A stretch of DNA of 64,000 bases from NCBI RefSeq assembly GCF_046630445.1, contig NC_092336.1, positions 504,261,001 to 504,325,000 of the forward strand, given 5' to 3'. The notes under the pieces were generated by a model. It did not search any database. It saw nothing but the letters and a program-made list of their open reading frames with translations, and was not told where the DNA came from. Made by a program: the position numbers and the translations under genes. Shown here one piece after another: positions 50,676-63,417 of the stretch (position 1 is the first letter of the stretch; each line of letters opens with the position of its first letter). This stretch comes from Rutidosis leptorrhynchoides. Its lineage: Eukaryota; Streptophyta; Magnoliopsida; Asterales; Asteraceae.

Positions 50676-51895
50676 CATATAACGACCCGTCCTAATCTAT
50701 CTGGACGAATACATTACATTTGGTTACATCGCGAGGCACTTGACCTCTATATGATACATTTTACAAACATTGCATTCGTTTTTAAAAGACAAACTTTCAT
50801 TTCATCGAAAGTTGATAGGCATGCATACCATTTCATAATATATCCAACTATAATTGACTAAATAATAATCTTGATGAACTCAATGACTCAAATGCAACGT
50901 CTTTTGAAATATGTCATGAATGACTCCAAGTAATATCTCTAAAATGAGCAAATGCACAGCGGAAGATTTTTTTCATACCTGAGAATAAACATGCTTTCAA
51001 GTGTCAACCAAAAGGTTGGTGAGTTCATTAGTTTATCATAAACAATCATTTCTATTATTTTAATAGACCACAAAATTTCCTTTATTCAATAATCATACAC
51101 TCGCAAGTGTTTAAAAATCATTCATATGGATTGAGCACCTGGTAACCGACCTTAACAAGATGCATATAGAATATCCCCATCATTACGGGACTCCCTTCGG
51201 ACATGATAAATTCGAAGTACTAAAGCATCTGGTACTTTGGATGGGGCTTGTTGGGCCCAATAGATCTATCTTTAGGATTCACATCAACTAGGGTGTCTGT
51301 TCCCTAATTCTTAGATTACCAGACTAAAAAGGGGGCATATTCGGTTTAATAATCCAGCCATAGAATGTAGTTTTAAGTACTTGTGTCTATTTCGTCAAAC
51401 ATTTATAAAGCAGCGCATGTATTCTCAGTCTCAAAAATATATATTGCAAAAGCATTTAAAAAGGGAGCAAATGAAACTCACCATACTGTATTTTGTAGTA
51501 AAAATACATATGACATCATTGAACAAGTGTAGGGTTGATCTCGGATTCACGAACCTATATTATTCATATATTTATTAAAACATATACTTGTAATCGAACA
51601 AGTTTAGATATTATTATTAATGATATAATTGTCATATTTAATAATTTATAGGTTTCATTTATAATTTAGTTAAATATATATATTTTATATACTTTAGATA
51701 GATAATTAGTAAAAATATTAATATAGTTATGTTACATGTATCAAATGTAGTTATTTATATATAAAAACATTTGTTTGTTATTATAATAATAATAATAATA
51801 TAGTAATGATAGTAATAATAATATTAATAATTTTATTTAATTTGTAACTTAATCGTTTTTATAATAATATTTGTATCTATAATAATAATAATAAT

Positions 51896-51941
<46 letters not shown>

Positions 51942-52191
51942 TTAATAAAAAATAATGATAATAATAATAATAATAATGATAAAAATTAATAATAATAACG
52001 TTAATAAGAATTTTTACTAAAAATGACAATTTTAACAATCATGATAATATTTATATTCCTAATAATGATAATATTGATAATGATAATACTAATACTTATT
52101 TTACTCATAATAGGAATGATATTAATATAATTTATATTAATGATAATAATAATAAAAAATAATAATAAGTAATTTAACATAATAATAATTG

Positions 52192-52346
<155 letters not shown>

Positions 52347-52386
52347 AATAAGTAAACTATCTCAAAGAAGTAGTCCTTAAAAAAAA

Positions 52387-52450
52387 TGCCCAAGTCCGGG
52401 TTTGAACCCGCGACGTTCCACTAACCCGAAAACATCCTTAACCATTATCC
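52387..52450 (-). other. tRNA-like module 1 in LTR D
   Basis: Counterpart of 32045-32109; GGGTTCAAACCC retained, T run after GGGCA. Confidence 0.5.
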
Positions 52451-52486
52451 TTCTTCTTCTTTTTAAAAAAGAAATAATAAAAAAAA

Positions 52487-52554
52487 TGCCCGAGCTAAGG
52501 CTCGAACCTAGGACCTCTCGTTCACTAACAGAACCTCTAACCATCTAGCTACCT
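52487..52554 (-). other. tRNA-like module 2 in LTR D
   Basis: Counterpart of 32146-32213; box B here is GGTTCGAGCC, closer to consensus. The T run is shorter. Confidence 0.5.
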
Positions 52555-54543
52555 TTTACTAATCTCTTTCAATTTGAGTCTAAATTAATTTAACCATCAT
52601 TTACAGTCATCATCAATCGTTGGTATAGCAACAACAACATCATCATCATAAACTTATATCATTATCATCATCATACGCGTTTTTGTAACAGCATACTCAT
52701 AATCATCGTTGTCATTCAAATATCATCATCGTTAATATTATATTAACATCATCATCGCTACATCTTAACATCATCATTTCAATCACGATCCTAATCGTTC
52801 ATCATAACGTCCCATGAACACAACCGAATTATGACAATCAATATATAAATTTCAGCCCACTAACTGCCCAGAAGGATCTCGGCCCAACAACCGTTACTCC
52901 AGCCCAATAATTAATTTCTTTTTCCTATGATTTTAAGAACAAACAGAAGCCCAAGTAAAAAAATATACGGTATTCCTTGTTTCCTGAATTTGTATCGATC
53001 TTACACGACAGCCATTATCATACCTCATAAAATCACGTTTTCATCAACTAATTATTTTAATCATACACCATATCAAATCCTAACGTCCATCAATTATCAT
53101 TGTGATTGAATCAATTTCAAACCTCATATTAAAAGTCAAAAGTTGTAAACCAACATGGGCCACACGACATTTAGACAATTAGTTTGTCTGCCACAAAACT
53201 ATAATGAATCATTGTACCGAAAAATAATAATAATGGATAAATGGAGGTTTGTTGGTTTATAATACGAAGAGGAATAAATATAGAATTTAGCGAGTGGTAG
53301 TAAGTATGAGTGAGTTGGAAATGTGACCAGTAACCACAAGTAATAGCGTAGCCATAGCAGCAGCATCAACGAACAGTAGCAACTGAAGTTAATACAAGCA
53401 TCTGCAGTTAGTTTCATGGTGTTTTATCGAAGAAAATGATGATGGAGCATAACTGAAATAGTCACCGGTTTTTGTGGTGTTCGTGTGGTGTGGATTTCAA
53501 GGTGGTCGTACATGGTTGAAGATGGTTAATGGTTGTTCTAGGGTGGTGGTTTTTGCTAATGAAAGGTGATGGTGTTGGTAACTTGGTTCCTGAATCGAAA
53601 CAAAATATAGTTTGCAACCGGGTGTGATTGATTGAAGCTGTATGCATGCATATATATAAAAAGAGATAATGAAAATGATGGTTGGCGGTTTAGGTGACGA
53701 TGAGTTGTTCATGGTGGTTAGGATGGTCGTGAGTGACAGTTGGTTGAGATGAGGATGGAGGAGGGTGGAATGGTGGATGAAACTTATTCATTCTATAAGT
53801 GTATATATGTATATGTTATATATATCTAAATAGATTGAAGATAGATGGTGGAAATTACAGTACCATAATTAACTCTCGGGTGTATATCTATTTATGTTTA
53901 TATGCCCATGCTTTATATATAATGGTAGTGGAGATGAAAAACACCAAACACAGTAATATTTATTCAGTAATGATTCAAGTAATAATTCACTACTTTGTCT
54001 CTCAATTCAATCATGGGTACAAGGACAGAAATATATATATTATATATATACTCTATAAAGTTTAATTATGGGAAAGAAACCGAAATTTTAATTCAATTCA
54101 ATCAATTAGGAATAGAGTAGCAACCATTGTTTTGTAATTATATTACCAACAGTTTTTCACGGACTGGGTTTCGTACTCCGTTGATAATTAGTGGCGGATA
54201 AAAGTCTTTCAGAAAAATCCCAAATTTTTAAATTAAATAGTTTTGTTTATTTTGGTCATTATGGTATAAAATTCAATTATTAATTTAATAAATAAAAATT
54301 ACATCAACTGTCCCTCTCATTTATGGGTGAAATATAAAAAGTATTAAAATTTAATAACTAGATCCTAACTACATTTTTTAGTAAGCCTAAAATTTATAGA
54401 ACTCATTTTCGTATCACCGTTTATTTTAAAAATTACATAAGTTTGAATTTAACTTGCTTAATATCAATCGAATGATGTTTGCGTGTTATCGTCGATTACA
54501 AAATAAATTCGAAACTATAAATATGTATTCAATATACTTCCTT

Positions 54544-54729
<186 letters not shown>

Positions 54730-54826
54730 GAATAATAATTATCATAATATTATATTTTTATTTTATTTTACATAATTAAATTTTAATAACAACAATATAT
54801 TATATTTTAGATTATATTTATAGTTA

Positions 54827-54866
<40 letters not shown>

Positions 54867-55377
54867 CTATTTACAATTAATTGTTCATGAATCATCGAGA
54901 ACAGTCGAAGGTCAAATGAATATATGAATCAGTTCAAAATTGTTGAGACTTCAACATTACAGACTTTGCTTATTGTGTCGGAAACATATAAAGATTAAGT
55001 TTAAATTTGATCGGAAATTTCTGGGTCGTCACAGTACCTACCCGTTAAAGAAATTTCGTCCCGAAATTTGATTAGGATGGTCATGGTTGACAATAAGTAT
55101 GTTTTCATACAAGCTGAAAATTAGAGTTCTATCGTTAACGAGTAATATGAATAAAACAATTTACTTAAGTGAAGTGTACAAGTGAAGTTATCATAAATGA
55201 GTGAAATGAGTAAGTGTAGATTCGTTATATCTTTTGACGTAGATAGGATTGATTTCCAGAGTTCAAGGGATTTGGAGAAAATCTTCGTAATAAGATTTTA
55301 TTTCTTCGATAATCAAGAAAATTAGGATCCGCTTTAAATGCGATCATCTGTTTTGAATGTTCTGTCGGATATGTCAC

Positions 55378-55384
55378 TATAAAT
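55378..55384 (+). promoter_or_regulatory. Antisense TATA box, composite region 2
   Basis: CACTATAAATCC, 76 bases before the ATG at 55460. Confidence 0.5.
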
Positions 55385-55459
55385 CCACCTCCTTTATTTC
55401 CTTACAACTCACACCTTCTATTCCATCTCTTCAATTCATATTTTAAAGTATTCATCAGT

Positions 55460-55633
55460 ATGTTTCATCCAGTTCTACTTCTTGATATATTCCTCACCTT
55501 CATATCTGTCATTTTTCTTTTTCATCTACCGTCGGAAGAATCTATTTACTTCTACTATACTTTTGGGTTTCTAGTGCTTCTAGTTCTCCTGTGTCTTTAC
55601 ATTGCCATATGCATCAATATCTACGGGTTGTAA
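55460..55633 (+). CDS. Antisense 57-aa two-membrane-segment microprotein, copy 3
   Basis: MFHPVLLLDIFLTFISVIFL at the start, LPSEESIYFY in the middle, CLYIAI near the end, stop TAA. Same length as the other two copies and more hydrophobic in its first segment than copy 1. Confidence 0.5.
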   Translation: MFHPVLLLDIFLTFISVIFLFHLPSEESIYFYYTFGFLVLLVLLCLYIAICINIYGL

Positions 55634-56267
55634 TTTTCAGGTTGTTGTTGGGCTTTATATCTTCCCTTATATTTCAAAGTTCCTGCTTCTGTCTTCTATA
55701 ATCATTGTCATCCACAGTTAATGCTCTCTTTAATTTGCTGCGATTTATACTCCAAATTCTGTTTCAGAGCTTTGTCCTTTCGTTTCTTTTTCTTGTGATT
55801 AAGCACCGCTTGTAATGGTCTAGAATTCGCAGATATAAACTTCAGAATGAACATTGTTAATGTTCTAAGAAAGAAATGGTAATGGCAAAATCTTGATTTA
55901 TCAAATTTCCAGAATACCTCGGAAAAGACCGAATCATCAAGAAATATATTTTCTTGATATGTTTAGAGTTTAAGAAGAATTCAAGAGTCGTGTAACATGG
56001 CTCATGATAATTTTATGATCTGTGAATCGTCACGTTCCATTTAGAAACTCATCATGAATTACTGTAATATAATCACGTTAATCAAGTGTCATTATATTAT
56101 ACTAACTCATGCTTCAGCTCCCAACACTACTTCAAAAATATTCCTATTTTAGACTTGAATGTTTCAGAATTTAGAAACTAAAATAGTTTCTTTTATGATG
56201 TAATACAGATAGCGTGAAGAGGTAAATAATTTCAGATGAGAATAGTTATGAATATATCTTCAGAAAT

Positions 56268-56399
56268 ATGGAGGATATTTATAATGAAAGATACGATGAT
56301 ATCTTAGAATATCTAAGGTCAGAGGATGATGAAGAATATTGTCCTCAAGGGTTTAGAGTAAGGAGCAACGTATTCACTAAAGACTTCAGCAGGCATTGA
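56268..56399 (+). CDS. Antisense 43-codon frame, copy 3 (doubtful)
   Basis: By eye encodes the same peptide as copy 1 at 35808-35939; stop conserved. Confidence 0.25.
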   Translation: MEDIYNERYDDILEYLRSEDDEEYCPQGFRVRSNVFTKDFSRH

Positions 56400-58563
56400 A
56401 TCATTTGGATTCTTTGAAGGCAGGTTAGCCTTTGTGATTTGTCCACAGCGTCCTTCATACTTTGCTCAATCCATTTTTCAGTTCCAAAACTTCTCTGAGC
56501 TTTGCCAATACACTATTCTTTATCATCAAACTTTTTACTGTTAAAGTCGTTTATAGTTTTTGCTGCTTCATCAGCATTTCGAGAATTAGTTCGCAGTTCA
56601 AGGTGTTTTTCAGAAACTTCACATTCGAGGTATGTAAGTCTTGGAGGTAGACGTTATATGTATATGTAATTGTTGATGTAGACATGTTGCGAGATTTTAA
56701 AATACTGATTGCTGATTCTCAATAATTTGTATGGAAATTCTTGTTATAGGGTGCGGATGAGTAAATGATGGGGTTTTGATAAATATAATGATTTTTGGGA
56801 AAAATCAAAGATAAGTGGAGTTGTTGGTAAGTTTATTGCTAATGTGGTGGAACATAAACGGTTCTTCGATAACAATAGCGAAAGGGTAATGTATATATCG
56901 AGGTTATAATAAGATGTTTCAACTGAAAAGTAGGAGTTGACTTGCTGGAGCCGTGACAAAACTGGCTACTTTGAAAAGGAATCGCAAAGTTATTTTTGCT
57001 AATAAATGCCAAATAATCTGATGCGGATACGTGTTTAAACTTTTACTTTGGTTTAAAGAGTTTTTCAGGTACATAACTGTGGGTAACATGTGGTTGGATC
57101 ATCATCTCGATTGTTCATTATTTGAAGTGTCTTCAGGAATTTCGAAGGGTTTAAACACAGTTTGTAATCATACGATGTTCTAGGAGTTTGAATGATACAA
57201 GTATTTTATGAATGGAAATGTTGTTCTATCACAGTTTTGAAGTCAAAGTATAGCTTTGAAAGATGTAGGAATCTAAGAGTGGTGATACCGGTTATATCTC
57301 GAATTGAATTTTGAGGATTCAAAATTAGAATATGTAACTAGGTTTGAATGAATATGGTTGTTTTGATTTCTATAAGCAAATGTATATAGTTGTGAAAGTA
57401 TGGGGGTATAGTGGATGATTTGCTGAATCGGAATCGAAGTATGTAACATATTAATTGTGAATTTATATATCTCTCAGGTATTACCTACCCATTAAAAATT
57501 TTCACAATTAATATCTTCTACAAAAGAATTTTTAATTACAATCTTTATGAAAACATATATACATATATATTTTCCTCAGATGTAACATAGATTTAATGAG
57601 TTAATATTAAATTAAACTCATTTGGTTTAAGGTTGAAATTAGAATTGAGTAATCCCTAAAATTTTAGAAATCATATGAGTATTTCTTCAATGATATTAAA
57701 ATTATGAATCAATACTTTGTTATTTGTTGATGCATGATGTTGGTTTTTGTGAAATTCATGTGAACTTCATAAGGTACGAATGATGTTATTTGAAAAGTTT
57801 CGAATACATCGATGATGAAAGTGTAAAATTAGACATATATTTGATTAATACACTTGTTTTATTATGAATTGGAATTTATTGAATTGAGACAGAGATTTTA
57901 GTTAACGATGGTTAAGTTGCGGACGAAGGATGTACATCATTTCATATTAGTACTATGAATTAACCGAGTAGTTAAGATTCACACATAATAGCTTAGTACG
58001 GAAAGATTTATTATGGTTTAAAAATTTATATATATAAGATATACATATAAATCCTTCAGTGGAAATGAGTTAATACTTTATAACTCGTTGATATAATATA
58101 TTTGTTGTTGATTCGTAATGATGTCCACAGTGATTCTTGAACTGACGGAGTTTGTAATGTTACAGGTGCTGTTGATTCTGACGATGCTGACGGCACTGAC
58201 TGTGCTAGTGATGCTAACAGTACTGTTGATGCTGTTGGTAAAACAACTCTATCTGGTAAATCACGCACTATTCTTATCAGAGTTTCGACTCTTCCTTCTA
58301 TCATTTTGGTTCACTCATCTTATTTATGGTTAGAGTTAGAATAGATAATCTCTAACACTTTAGAGACTACATAATCGTCGCAGAATGTTTCTTCAATGAA
58401 GTTATGAATTAATACTTCATCGTTTGTTGTTGTTGGTATTCCTTGATATCTACAGAGCGTATGACATTGGTGCTCGTGAGACAGATTGTAAAGTTGAGGT
58501 TTACAACCCGGTTGTAGTTGGGGGTGGTAATGGTACTGTTAGCAGTGATGATGGTGGTACTGG

Positions 58564-58998
58564 TTATGCTGCTGGTGCTGCTGCTGGTGTTTGTAACCTT
58601 TGCACCATATTCTCCAAAGCCACTACCCGAGCGTGAAGCTCGTTGACTTCTTCTATTACACCGGGGTGATTATCGGTTCGGACGAGCGGATAAATAAAAT
58701 ATAGAATTTGGTATAGTATATAATTGTGACGAGATACTATGGAAATAAGAGAGAAAATGGTGTTTCGAATAGGTTTGTCGGTAAGTGCTTCAGGTTCTTC
58801 ACCAAGAGGGCAATGTGGTGGATGAAAGGGATCACCTTCTTCTTGTCTTCAATGATTGAGAAAGCTACGAACCCATCCTCAATTCATCCAGAATAGATGA
58901 TGGTTGATTGGTTGATCCATGCCAGTCACACTGCTTTCGAAGCTTGAGTAGGATTCCATTTCGGAATCTGAGGGACTTGAACTAATGACGAATTTCAT
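58564..58998 (-). pseudogene. 144-codon gag-like frame, composite copy 2 (two stops)
   Basis: Minus strand ATG 58998 to TAA 58564, 435 bases. Two tryptophan positions have become TGA. Length and terminal stop match the intact copy. Confidence 0.75.
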
Positions 58999-59414
58999 TT
59001 CGTACGATTGAATAAGGATTTTTTGATATGAAATGATTTTCGGTTATCGGATGGTATTCTAATTACATAGAATATCCATAGATATAGAACAAAAGATTTC
59101 GTAGATTACGGAGGAATTTGCGAGATATGTCAGGCAAATTTTACAGTAACAGATACGCTAAGATATGGATTAGCAGATACGCTAAGATATGAATTTTGTC
59201 TATACACTATTCATGCAATCAATGCAGTAAGACATGTCTAGACTAAGAATAATAAGTAGGTAATTTCCTACGGATGGTAAGTAGATGCTTTCCGACTAGA
59301 AATGATCAGCAAAACTTTTGACATCCAGACACAGTCGAAGTCCAGACCCACTAATGCATCTAAACAACTATCAGTTAGACACACTAATGCAAGACCTGGT
59401 TCGCTAAGACCACC

Positions 59415-59426
59415 GCTCTGATACCA
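59415..59426 (-). other. Primer-binding site of composite element 2
   Basis: Minus strand TGGTATCAGAGC, exact. Confidence 0.88.
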
Positions 59427-59428
59427 CA

Positions 59429-59475
59429 TATAACGACCCGTCCTAATCCATCTGGACGAATACATTACATTTAGT
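59429..59475 (-). repeat. LTR fragment (47 bp) truncated by the plus-strand element
   Basis: The last bases of the 5' LTR of composite element 2, matching 50678-50724, then cut at TTAGT where the LTR at 59476 begins. Confidence 0.85.
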
Positions 59476-60224
59476 TGTGACAACCCGGAAATTTCCAACC
59501 AAATTTAAACTTTAATCTTTATATGTTTCCGACACGATAAGCAATATTTGTTAAGTTAAATTTCAAGAATTTTAAACTATGTTCATACATTCATTCAACC
59601 TCGACCAAGTTCCAACGATTCACGAACCATTAAACGAATATGATTTTATATGTATATGTGTATATATATTATAACTTGAAACGTAAAAAAAATATTAGAT
59701 TAAATACTTTATATGATTGTATCTGTTTCAAAATGTTTATCAATGGAATTAGAAGATAAGATCAAATGATTGAATTATCAGATATATTGAATTATGATTA
59801 CAAGTCTCTGTTGAAAGGCCCACGTTGATTTGAGAAATCTTTTCATTTTAACAATATTCGGAAAATGGTAAAGTAATTTATAAATATGAACAAATTGTCA
59901 ATCATTGAGAACTAGACAAAGGATAGTGGAAGATTGAATCTCATAAAGACTCGATTGATCTATTTAGTTTCAAACGTACAAAAATGTTTTCAGTTTAAAA
60001 AGAACTTTATTGTTAAAACGTATATAACTTTTATAAATATCTAGAACCACTTTTGACAACTCATTACTTAACTAGTATGATAAAGATAACGATATTTATA
60101 TTTTATTTTATTAAATATATATAACGATTTAAATTAATATTATATATATTTATACGCGTATTATGCGTACATAGTTTTATACTTTTACTATACTTAAACT
60201 TTACCTTTACTTTATTTTTACTTT

Positions 60225-60368
60225 ACTTTAACTTTAATAATTCATACTTTAATAATTCACTTTAATAATTCAAACTTTAATAATTCACTTTAATAATTCA
60301 CTATAATAATTCATACTTTAATAATTCACTTTAATAATTTATACGTTAATAATTCACTTTAATAATTC
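60225..60368 (+). repeat. Tandem array of about 10 units of CTTTAATAATTCA
   Basis: 13-18-base units just upstream of the TATA box, in the U3 region. Confidence 0.85.
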
Positions 60369-60378
60369 AAAAATCTAT

Positions 60379-60387
60379 TATAAATAG
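60379..60387 (+). promoter_or_regulatory. TATA box in the plus-strand LTR
   Basis: TATAAATAG, followed by a CTCTAAACTCTCTC stretch typical of a plant transcript start. Confidence 0.65.
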
Positions 60388-62982
60388 AATTCAATAGATT
60401 TCATTATTTCATAGAAACTTGAAAATAGTTTTCTCTAAACTCTCTCAATCGATTTACATATATATATTTACTCCGTATTATCTCAAGATATTATTAGTAT
60501 ACATAAAATATTACGACGGAGTGCTGTCCGAGTGATTTCGAAGTTGTTTTTTCGAGTGGGATAGGATTAAGGAAATTATGGGTTATAGCTATGGAGGTGA
60601 TTGAGTATGGTTCATGGGTATGCTCGTGAGGTCAATATAGTGTTTATCATCTCCCTTGCGTTTACGTACCTTTCCTACAATATTGAATCTCAATATTGAT
60701 ATGTGAGTACTCATAATTTAATTTTTACATACTAATAGTGTATCCCTGACTAGTGTTCGAGTATATAGGATTATGCATGCTTGTACTTTTGATATTGCCA
60801 TTAGATAGGTTATGTTGATTCATGAATTAGTTACATATACGATTGAGATAAGGTATAAGATATGCATGTCATTGGAAAGCTAGCGAAAAATAGTTGAATT
60901 TTGGTTTAAGAATCACTTGAATCCAAGTAACGGTTAGAAAGTTATGAAATAAACAAATTGCATAATTAATTTCGTAATTAAAATTGCTGATGATAATTAG
61001 TGAACTAATTTTATGGGTTATAAAAAGTGGTTATTTGGATTCTACTCGTCGAGTAGATGAATTTTCATATAAAGCACGTCTCGTTTCGTTGAACAGTTGT
61101 CAAGTTATGGACAAAAGAAGTTTTGCAAATTTTGATGAAATGTCGAAACGGAAACTGAAATTCTCGCTGATATGCGTTGTTTCATATATAAAAAAAATAC
61201 CACTGAATTCTTTGCTATAAGGTCTAACAAACGAATCTGGCCGTTAGTCAATTCGAGTCTCGACGATTTTTCTAAAAATCATCAAAGTTGACGGTTTGGT
61301 CACATTTTAAAATTCTAAAAAGAGCTGAAACTTTTTTATTTAAAAATGTCAGTTTTGTATCAGTTGTCATGGTCAGCCTGATATGTGTTTACTCTTGCCA
61401 AAAATCATGTTATATCTTTGTGGTAACGAGAATTTTCAGGCTTTGACCGTTTGTCAATACGAGTTTTGAGGAATTTTCTAAAAATCTCCAAAGTAGGCTA
61501 CTCGGTCACTTTTGTAAATTTATTAAAGCTGAAAAATTAACTTTGAAACGCCGAAAACGCGTTGGCAACTACGAGTTGTCGAGGTTTAGTTTACTTCTGT
61601 AATATTTATGCTTAATCTTTTTGGTAATGTGTAACTTTTATCTTTGGCTGTTTATCAATCGGAGTTCCGATAATTTTTCTAAAAATAGCTGAAGTGGCCC
61701 GTTTAGTCATGTTTGACCGAAAATCATTTTTGTATAAGTTATTATATATTTGCATGCGACCTCATTTTTACTTTGACCTTTGACTTTTGACTTTAACCTT
61801 TGACTTTTGACTTTGAACTTTGACTTTTCCTGTTAACTTTTCAGTTAACTTTTTGTGTTGATTTTCTCTAAAAAAAAAAAAACCTAAAATACTATTTTAT
61901 GATTATGAAACCATTTGTGTTACGTTGTTTCACACGTCACCTTTTACTAGAATCTTAATTGAGCATGAGTAATATAACATGTTACTATACTGTAGAGTCA
62001 GACTCGAGCTATAGGATAGGATTACACTATGACCTGACCTAAATTGTTATACAAATATTGACCAACATATAAATATATATAATTAATATAGGTTCGTGAA
62101 TCCGAGGCCAACCTTGCACTTGTTCAATGATGTTATATGTATTTTTACTACGAAATACAGTATGGTGAGTTTCATTTGCCTTTTTACCCTTTATATTTTT
62201 GGGACTGAGAATACATGCGCTTTTATAAATGTTTGACGAAATAGACACAAGTAATTGAAACTACATTCTATGGTTGAATTATCGAAATCGAATATGCCCC
62301 TTTTTATTAAAGTCTGGTAATCTAAGAATTAGGGAACAGACACCTTAATTGACGCGAATCCTAAAGATAAATCTATTGGGCCTAACAAACCCCATCCAAA
62401 GTACCGGATGCTTTAGTACTTCGAAATTTATATCATGTCCGAAGGAGGATCCCAGAATGATAGGGGATATTCTTATATGCATATTGTTAATGTCGGTTAC
62501 CAGGTGTTCACCATATGAATGATTATTTTTATCTCTATGCATGGGACGTATATTTATGAGAACTGGAAATGAAATTCTTGTGGTCTATTAAAATGATGGA
62601 AATAAATGATTATGATAAACTAATGAACTCACCAACCTTTTGGTTGACACTTTAAAGCATGTTTATTCTCAGGTGTTAAAGAAATCTTCCGCTGTGCATT
62701 TGCTCATTTTAAAGATATTACTTGGTGTCTTTCATAGCATATTTCGAAGAACGTTGCATTCGAGTCATTGAGTTCATCAAAGATTATTATTAAATCAATT
62801 TATAGTTGGATAGTGGATATTATGAAATGGTATGCATGCCTGTCAATTTTCGATGTAAAGAAAGATTGTCTTTTAAAAACGAATGCAATGTTTGTAAAAT
62901 GTATAATATAGAGGTCAAATACCTCGCAATGTAATCAACTATTGTGAATCATTTATAATGTATATGAACGGGACCTTTTAGT

Positions 62983-62994
62983 TGGTATCAGAGC
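62983..62994 (+). other. Primer-binding site of the plus-strand element
   Basis: TGGTATCAGAGC, exact match to the initiator tRNA-Met type. Confidence 0.92.
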
Positions 62995-63417
62995 GGCGGT
63001 CTTAGCGAACCAGGTCTGCATTAGTGTGTCTAACAGATAAGTCGATAGGATGCATTAGTGAGTCTGAACTTCGACCGTGTCTGCATGTCAATAGTTTTTC
63101 TTATCATTTTGTGCCAAAAATTAACTACTTATCATCCTCAGGAAATTACCTGCTTATCATTTTTAGTCTAAGACACGTCTTGCTGCATTGATTGCATGAA
63201 TAGTGTATAGACAAAAATTCATATCTTAGCGTATCTGCTAAATCATATCTTATCGTATCTATTACTGTAAACGTTGCCTGATATATCCCGTAAATTCCTC
63301 CGTAATTTACGAAATCTTTTGTTCTATATATATGGATATTCTATGTAATTAGAATACCATCCGATAACCGAAAATTATTTCATATCGAAAAAAAAAATCC
63401 TTATTCAATCGTACGAA

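Larger units (their letters stand above)
48495..50677 (-). other. Composite internal region 1, 5' part
   Basis: Continues the region broken at 36789. Contains the gag-like relic (49813-50247), leader repeats of CAGATACGCTAAGATAT (about 50398-50445), a polypurine-like site in mid-region (48725-48747) and the primer site. Confidence 0.8.
55034..59428 (-). other. Composite internal region 2 (4.4 kb), no pol
   Basis: Uninterrupted example of the internal region: polypurine tract (55034-55046), antisense mini-gene, polypurine-like mid-site (57474-57496), gag-like relic (58564-58998), leader repeats (59146-59195), primer site. No protease, RT, RNase H or integrase motifs were found on either strand. 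Confidence 0.85.
59476..62980 (+). repeat. 5' LTR of the plus-strand element (about 3.5 kb)
   Basis: TGTGACAACCCGG at the start, about GGGACCTTTTAG at the end. U3 has a TTTAATAATTCA tandem array and a TATA box at 60379. R-U5 has the shared 600-base module (62080-62720), the CAACC-T4-GGTTG stem-loop (62633-62646), and TTGCATTCG/CGAATGCAA arms (62754, 62882). The stretch at 61760-61850 repeats TTTGACTTT-like units. No gene. Confidence 0.85.
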
